Source: Euwallacea fornicatus (lineage: Eukaryota > Arthropoda > Insecta > Coleoptera > Curculionidae). From it: a stretch of 64,000 nucleotides of DNA. The position numbers and the translations under genes were made by a program. The stretch spans positions 2,294,001 to 2,358,000 of the forward strand of contig NC_089569.1 in assembly GCF_040115645.1 (NCBI RefSeq), written 5' to 3'. Below are positions 57,360-64,000 of the stretch, in pieces; positions within the stretch are counted from its first letter, which is position 1, and the number at the start of each line of letters is the position of its first letter. A model generated the notes under the pieces. It ran no database searches. It was not told the origin of the DNA and was given only the letters and a program-made list of their open reading frames with translations.

Positions 57360-57653
57360 CTGAAATAAACATCTTCTTTAAAGTATTTATATAGAAGTTA
57401 TATTGGAAGTCTAGTTTCTAGTTCGAGCATATTTCGCAAAACTTGTTAAAGATTTATCAATGGTCCGACTCCGTTGCTTTAACTTTCGAACGAGATCCGT
57501 TTCCCCCGTAGTTTCCATTCGGGATTCTGAATATAAATTGAACTTGTTCTTGACTAAAAGTCCGACGTTTTATGGAAATCCACCCAGAAAACAGGAATAA
57601 GGGGGATGAAAGTTCGGGCTCGTATTCAATAAGCTTAATTCCCAGGAGCTTAC
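57360..57653 (-). other. Intron 1 of the Ig receptor gene, 294 bp
   Basis: A short phase-1 intron separates the signal-peptide exon from the first Ig exon. The donor is GTAAGC and the acceptor TTATTTCAG. No other feature was seen in it. Confidence 0.75.
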
Positions 57654-57723
57654 CATGCTTTCTCAAATAATATCCCTGGCAACCCGCAAACAGAACAAAC
57701 ACAATATAAATCCTAAAGGCCAT
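57654..57723 (-). CDS. Ig-superfamily surface receptor, exon 1 (signal peptide)
   Basis: This is the coding part of the first exon. It starts at an ATG with A at -3 and G at +4 and encodes 23 residues: Met-Ala-Phe-Arg, a hydrophobic stretch (IYIVFVLFAGC), then QGYYLRKH. That is a typical cleavable signal peptide, so the protein should enter the secretory pathway. The exon ends at CATG|GTAAGC, a strong donor, leaving phase 1. The next exon begins with TT after TTATTTCAG, which restores a Val codon. An in-frame ATG lies 29 codons upstream at 57810, but it would bury the hydrophobic segment inside the protein, so I chose the later start. Exon assignment rests on splice signals and phase; no transcript was available. 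Confidence 0.8.
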
Positions 57724-60700
57724 TTTATGCACACATCGTACTATAATGCATGTATAAGGGCGCGAAAACCATCCTTGTCTTCGAAAGTACGTTGAAACGT
57801 CACAAGACACCGACCGCGACTAAAAGAAGGGGACCCGAGGGCCCCACACTTGAAGCCACCTGTTGCAGACAAGGCCGGAAGTTCGAAGTGCACACTTTTC
57901 GGACTGGTGCGCCGGTACCTGAACTAATTTATGGTCTAGTGCCCTCGTTAAGGGGAGGGAATACCGTGGGTTCAAGACACGAGTGCTTTTATCCATTGAA
58001 ATATGATATAATCTCCGTATGTTTAACTCAGTATAACTAACTCTGGAGTTGATGTAACATGACGGCATATAGACCTATATTGCGGTCTTCAAGGCTTGAG
58101 GAAGGAACTTGAAGACCGAAGCATAAATTTGATTCTCTACTAGGGAATTTCCAGGGCGTCGCCAATTTCTTGCATTAGAACACCGTACCAACCATTAGAA
58201 AATTATTTTTCTAAATTAACGGTTAATGAAAAGATATGAGTTAATGTTCGCTTTTGGATGGACAATATAAAAACTGATCTGATTTGCACCAACAACTTGC
58301 GCCAGAGTATCCCAAAGTTCGAGTTATTAAGCTCGGAAAATGATCAGAACTTTCTAGCTCAATCTTAATGAAATTTGATCTTCAATATTCTCTATTTCGC
58401 CGAACAGCTTAGTGTTCAAAACTTCTCTCTCATTTGTGGACATACAAGGGTCAACTTGGTGTCTTGATAAGTTTAATTTGGCCAGCAGCAGTTGAGTACC
58501 TAATTATCTCAATTTCTGCGATCCTCGGTGTCCATAGTGTTTTTACCACATATTATTAACTCTTTCCCCTTTTTCGGGCCGTTCAGTGCACATCACCCTG
58601 TAGAAATACCGAGATATTTGACCCGTCTCGAAAGTTACGGATGGCTGGCTGCGTTCCCACCCTATTGTGCTTTGTCTTGCTTGCGTGCATGCGAACTTGA
58701 GCTATTGTTCTTCGGCTTGAAAAATGTGACGCGAATGTTGCCTCTACAACTATTTACTGCACGATATTAAACAATTAAGAAGTGTCTGCAAAACTGTGGC
58801 CTTAATTTTACTGCAACACAAGAAAGTTTTTATGTCTAAGTAATTGGACGAACCTGATTGGGGTGAGGGGAGATGCCAGGACAGAAGCGGCGTAAGGAAG
58901 ATAAGTAACGACATTAAGTAAAAAAAGGTCTAAAAAAAATGCAAACGATACGATTAATGTGGAATTTCGAAGACCAATTTCTATAAAGTTCAATATAGTA
59001 ATTTGTGGCAATTGACGCTCGTCCGCTCATTAAACGCCCGCCCAATACATAACTTCGTCCAATAGTATTACTGAATAGCTTCGAACTACGGCAAAAGCAC
59101 TCCAGCAGTCCTGGAACATGCAAATTCACCCTGCGTCATAAAAATTATTAATTATTTGCATCAATTATGGATTATACGCATTGCACATATCGCCGATATT
59201 ACCAATTTAAATGCCGGGCAAATTAAATATTCCACATATCAATTTGTAAAATGAATAAAATATGGCATTATAATGGAATAATGGATGTATTGATTGGGCA
59301 GAAAAAAATTATAATTTATTTGAATTGGGCTGCAAGTCCGTTTCCGTTGATGAAGTTAGACATTAATCAGAAATGACGTGTCTCGTTATATATGAAACAC
59401 TAAACCGACGAAATAAATCTCGGTAAAGTATCGATTTCAGTGTCGAGTGTCGGGGAGCTTCATGTAACGTCATATATACGGCTTTGCGACATTCGTGTTT
59501 TATAGGGCGAAAGGGATTTAACCCGCTCTGATAAAGTCGGTTTTTTTCAAGGAAAATATGTCTCTCCTATAGAGTTCCAAAACAATTCCTAAGACCAAGT
59601 CTATTGAAAGCATTACAAAAATTTCTCTACGCCCCATTTTATAGGTCCTAAAAGCAAATCTTTGTAAGCCGACAAATCGGATGACGTGCAAAATTGATCA
59701 GGTTTTTGTCATCTGATATTTTGATCCTCGAGTCTGTTATTAGAGATGCTCTAAACCGTTGATTCCTCCCTTTTCCGCTTATGCTTAATTCAGGCTGCTT
59801 CCGGTTTCAATTAAGATCTAAAGAGCTTTTTCCCACTCTCTGTCATTTGATGAATAAATTATTTCACGAGGGGTAAATATAGCAATATTCTGAAATGGAA
59901 ATATCTCTTTCGAGGAAATTAATTATCTATAAGATGCTTCAAATAAATAGGTATTGTATTTTTTGTGCTTAGTTTGGGATGTTGGAAGATCACTTTTCCA
60001 TAGAGAACATTCTGTGTATGAAATTTTTTAATCTGCCAATCAATGTGGTAAATTTTCCCATCGGAATTCCTATACCCAACTATCTAGTTCTCCAGAATTA
60101 TGCGTTATAATGCTGTTCGAATGCAGGTTAGTTTTTACGTAATTCCTAGAACACCCCTGAAAACTAGATTTCTTCCATAGGATATCATATATTTTGAATC
60201 TAAACTAAGGCACCTCTCCTTACGACACTCATTCCTATGTCGGTTTTGAGTAACTTGAGCTTCTATGAAGAAAACTATTATAGCTATGCATGGAACGCCA
60301 AAACACTACTTTCTTTAACTGACTAACCCGTATATTATATGATACATATTTAAGAATTCCTATATCTGCGCATTTCTCTTAATTCATGAGAAATGTAAGG
60401 ATTGATGTGAGCACGATTTTCATTCATGTTTGGTATCAGCCCTTCTCGTGATTAGATACTCAATATTCTTTCATATTAATTAATTGGGACTCAAAGTGTT
60501 TAAGTAAATTTTGGATTCCTGTCGCTGAGGTTTGAGAACTTATGTCATCCCTTAATTTTAACCGAATCTTTCTGTAAGCTCCCCTACATTTCAGCAAATT
60601 TCTCAGCTCTTCTGGGGCAAATTTAGAAACATCGAACAGACCTCTAGTAAATTTGACTAATGAGTTCGTAGATCTGGAGTGTACTAAAGTGGTTTCAAAA

Positions 60701-63109
60701 GGAAAGTTGGATTATTTTGTAATCCACAATAACATTGATTTTACTGCGTTTGTTTGATTTATCATTCGCAAGTTTGTGACTTCTCGTCAGAAAGTTTCCT
60801 TCATAAAAGAACACCCCAGTTCGTTCCAGGCCTGAAATATTAGTTTTCTTTCCCCGGCAGTCGAAAAATTTTAATGTTAAATCTTCTGTTCTCGCAGCAA
60901 CTCGTCGTCTCTCTCTCGAAAACTTATAAAAGTCCCACGGCGAAGCCCTTTTTTTATTTAACTTCTTTGTGCATGCGCCACAAATAAAAACTTTTTATTA
61001 CCGATGGGGATGGAGGGAAAAGGGAGCTACTTTTTAATATTAGATTCGCCACTCCAGTATTTTCGAGAGCGTCTTCTCACAAAATCGTTTTCAATTCCTC
61101 TCCACCGGTTTTGTATTAAAATAAGATCCGCGATAGTTTATGAAAAATTTAATAAAGTGACGCCTGAGAAAACTCACCATTATCCTTTTTGTTGTGGGGG
61201 AAATTCAGGATAATTAAAGTGCCTTTATAAGTATCATTAAATCTAGAAGTCAAAAATACATATTTGTCAGAAATGTATCTCTTTCCTTCAAAATGAATGC
61301 GACTCCTAAATCACACACATTTAAATGGAGAGGGAGTTCATCCGCCCTAAAATATCTCTTAAAATATTGCCCTCCATTTATCTTGCAATCAAGGATGGGG
61401 ATTATTGTCTAGTGGAGAATAAAAGGAGACGAGGGTTTTAAAACTTATATTCCTGGAAATCGTACACTGGGATATTATTTTTAATAAATAACCCGAGGTA
61501 ATGGCTTCGAGCTAGGCAGTCTTAAAATTCTTACAACTTTTACGGATATTTGTATTTAAAAGTGTTTGCTAGAGTAAAACGTGGTGCAGCCTGTATATTC
61601 CCGCCGATCGGGTAGTTCCGCAGCTCCATGAGAGTCACTTAGCCAATCCCGAGCTCTGATTAGACGGGCCTGTACCAACTGGCACAGAAGTCAATATTGT
61701 CCGCAGAACTAATTGTAAGGCATTTCTCATTATGATTATCGCATCTGGTTCTTATGTACAAAGTTGTGAAATTAATTTTAATCTAAATTATAGAGCCAAA
61801 GCCCGAGTTAGTAAACAGTTGGGCGAATTTATAGCCCAAGGTAAACAAGCAAGTTATACCCGAAGCAATTATGTTATTACAATTGCAGCCCGAATAAAGC
61901 AACATAGAACCGGGGTGGAAAATGATGAATTATCGTCTCTTTTTGGTTTACAAACTTATAAGTCTTCCGAATAAATTTTTTATGTGTATACAATAAAGAA
62001 AAATAAACAAAACTTAAATGTAAATTTCGCCACTTAACAGTTATTCTGGGAGCTGGTTAAAATTTATCGCTCCAAATACCCTCCTGCAGGTTTTTCTATT
62101 ATTTCGAGTACCAATTCCATTAAAACTTTTTAAAAGCGTTCATATTTTTTCTAATAAAACCTCCAGACCGAAAAAACAAGGCTTAAGTTAAGCTCATTAT
62201 GCACTTTTTGGCCGTTCGCCGTAGAAACTTTTTGTTTTCAAATTTACGGATGTGTTTATAGGCTTTTAAGCGAGAGAGAACTTTTGCAAACAATAGAAAA
62301 AAAGGGGGAAATTCATTAATTTTACATAAGTTTGTTATTGGTTTACGGTCAGACTCTACCGTAAAAACTTGATGATTATCTACATTTCCATGAGGAAAAT
62401 TAATGCAAAAATAACGCATTCTTCATCCCATCTTATATTGAATGCCAATAAAATAGCATATCTTTATGCTAAAGCGCATCACGCATTACATGATTGAATC
62501 AAATCAATTCAGTTCACTCTGGGCAAATGAACTGAATCGATATAACCGAACTCTTTGTGTTTGTCAATCAAACTGTAGTTGAACTCTGTTTCGGTTTATA
62601 ACCAATAATAGATTTACATTATGTTTGTATTTGTTACCGATTCAGACTTAGCAACATAATAATTGTTTTCAAGTTTTATTAATTCAATAAGAAGCACAGA
62701 AGTGACTGGCTAATTCGTCAAATGAATTACGTCGAAATTATGTAAATTATTATTTATTATCAATTAAATGAAAAATTATTAAAAAAATCTAATGAAATAC
62801 GTTATTAATCTATTGGGTTTTCGGGATCAATTTAACGCGGTCTAGCCCGCTAAAATGGAGGTGGGAATAAAGTGCTCCAAGTCACATTTTTTGTTTAATC
62901 AATATGCCTCCAATTCATGTAATTGTTTTTGTTCTCCAAAATGTTCGCCTTTATCTTGTGGCAAGTTGCGATTGAAGAAAAAGTCTAAAATTGCAATTGA
63001 AACGAGGCCATTTATAAGAAATTCAGAAGCTGAAGTTCTCAGACCGTATTTAACAAATTGTTCTAAACACTTTAGTTAACTAAACACTCGTTCGGATATA
63101 ATATTTCTC
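57724..63109. other. 5' leader and upstream flank of the Ig receptor gene
   Basis: This region is upstream of the start codon on the minus strand and should hold the 5' UTR, perhaps an upstream non-coding exon, and the promoter. I cannot place a transcription start. No other gene was recognised. A plus-strand 80-residue frame (61732-61974) looks moderately protein-like but matches nothing I know. Confidence 0.35.
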
Positions 63110-63610
63110 GAAATTTACTTTAGATGTTTCCCTAGGAGCTTTTGCATTTCGAAAACTGCAGAAAATGTCATAGAACGCGTCAAAGCTAGCTTCATTAAAC
63201 TTATGTGGTCACACAGGATCGTCATGCCCCAAATACTCCAATTAAGAAAATGGTCACTCCAGTGAAATTTCAACGCTAGTTGCTTGCTATAAGTGTTTTT
63301 TTGACACTATCAATATCTCCAAAGCTTCAAATTTTCTAGAACTAGTCAGCCGTAGCTCTATTGAACACACTCGTTTAGGTTAACATATTGTTAACACACC
63401 AATTGGCTGAAAACTATATCAAGTACCATTTCAGTTCTAGTTGTTCATTCTAGTAGGTGTTCTTCTGGCACCGTCAATGTCTCAAAAACTACAGGAGATA
63501 TTGTGATGTTCGTTAGATATACCTTTATCGAACCTGTCTGTATAGGTGGAACTTCTCGAGGTACGTTACAACAATTACTACTGGAAATTGTTTCTCAATA
63601 GTCCTATGCT
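63110..63610. repeat. Degenerate tandem repeat, period about 160 bp
   Basis: ATTTCAACGCTAGTTGCTTG near 63268 and ATTTCAGTTCTAGTTGTTCA near 63429 begin alignable units. These continue TTTGACACTATCAATATCTC and TCTGGCACCGTCAATGTCTC, with a weaker unit before 63260. No coding function was seen. Confidence 0.5.
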
Positions 63611-64000
63611 AGCAAGTTATAAGACACCTCCATATTGATTTATCGAGAGTTGGGCTTATGTTGGGGAACAAAAACGCTATCAACTATTCCCATAAATTAC
63701 GTTTTGGAACTATAAAGGCCTGCCTGAATTTAAGTACTTGCCTCTAAAGTTTGAGTGCAGTACGCGTATAAGGAAGACGAAGGTTCATTATCGCTTTTGC
63801 TTGCTTTTCGGTCTATAAATGCAGTTTTGTGTTTGACGACAATGATTTAGGTTGTGGTAAAGTCGCTCTTTAATGAAGCCCGAGAGAAGGTTCACACGCT
63901 GACGATAATCACAAGGCACTTGCAATGAAATCATAACAAGTGGGGATTTTCTGCTTCTTTGATTGTTATTGGCCGTGAGAAAGTCGCTTAGTTCTCACAG
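63611..64000. other. Upstream flank, no feature seen
   Basis: No recognisable gene or repeat to the window edge. Confidence 0.35.

Noticed and set aside
57724..57810. Upstream in-frame ATG at 57810 as the receptor start
   Set aside because: It would place 29 polar residues before the signal sequence; the ATG at 57723 has a better context and directly precedes the hydrophobic segment.
61732..61974. 80-residue plus-strand frame with protein-like composition
   Set aside because: No family recognised, no splice or promoter support, and it is short enough to arise by chance.
1..64000. Prokaryotic-type systems (CRISPR, operons, defence islands)
   Set aside because: No direct-repeat/spacer arrays, no closely packed long open frames and no ribosome-binding-site pattern; the DNA is plainly eukaryotic.

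Overview
The window is AT-rich animal nuclear DNA, most likely from an insect. The evidence is split exons with GT/AG introns, mariner and Tc1-like transposons, a Jockey-type LINE fragment, and an immunoglobulin-superfamily receptor of an insect type. A beetle is possible, but the sequence does not settle the order. I saw no bacterial features, rRNA, convincing tRNA or CRISPR array.

One cellular gene is supported. On the minus strand three exons join in phase: a signal-peptide exon (57654-57723), an exon for the first half of a V-type Ig domain (57173-57359) and an exon for its second half (3021-3178). The gene continues beyond the left edge. Intron 1 is 294 bp. Intron 2 is about 54 kb and fills most of the window. 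Sequence right of 57.7 kb is 5' leader and upstream flank. The protein resembles the sidestep/neuromusculin kind of neural adhesion receptor.

The 54-kb intron is a graveyard of DNA transposons. From left to right it holds: a degraded DDE element (about 1.1-2.06 kb); an internally deleted mariner (5.55-6.14 kb); a long-TIR DDE element (about 6.76-10.06 kb) carrying a complete but broken mariner (7.27-8.55 kb); a decayed long-TIR element (12.8-13.9 kb) with a single-ended relative at 21.6-21.97 kb; a second mariner (15.63-16.88 kb); a 3 x 173-bp tandem array made from a transposase fragment (19.43-19.94 kb); and a third mariner (23.33-25.95 kb) split by a Tc1-like element. At 27.7-33.4 kb diverged copies of one dispersed repeat are interrupted by a young 639-bp long-TIR element and a 3.2-kb long-TIR element, the latter itself containing a 5'-truncated Jockey-type LINE with a clear target duplication. 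Another long-TIR element (33.57-34.75 kb), a Tc1-like remnant (38.85-39.64 kb) and a palindromic MITE (55.995-56.459 kb) follow.

The rest is single-copy or weakly repetitive intron: degenerate repeats, two strong hairpins and a GC-richer block near 27.3 kb. The transposases are all broken. The main biological content is the long-intron receptor gene and a well-resolved relative chronology of transposon insertions. I did not find a new multi-gene system.
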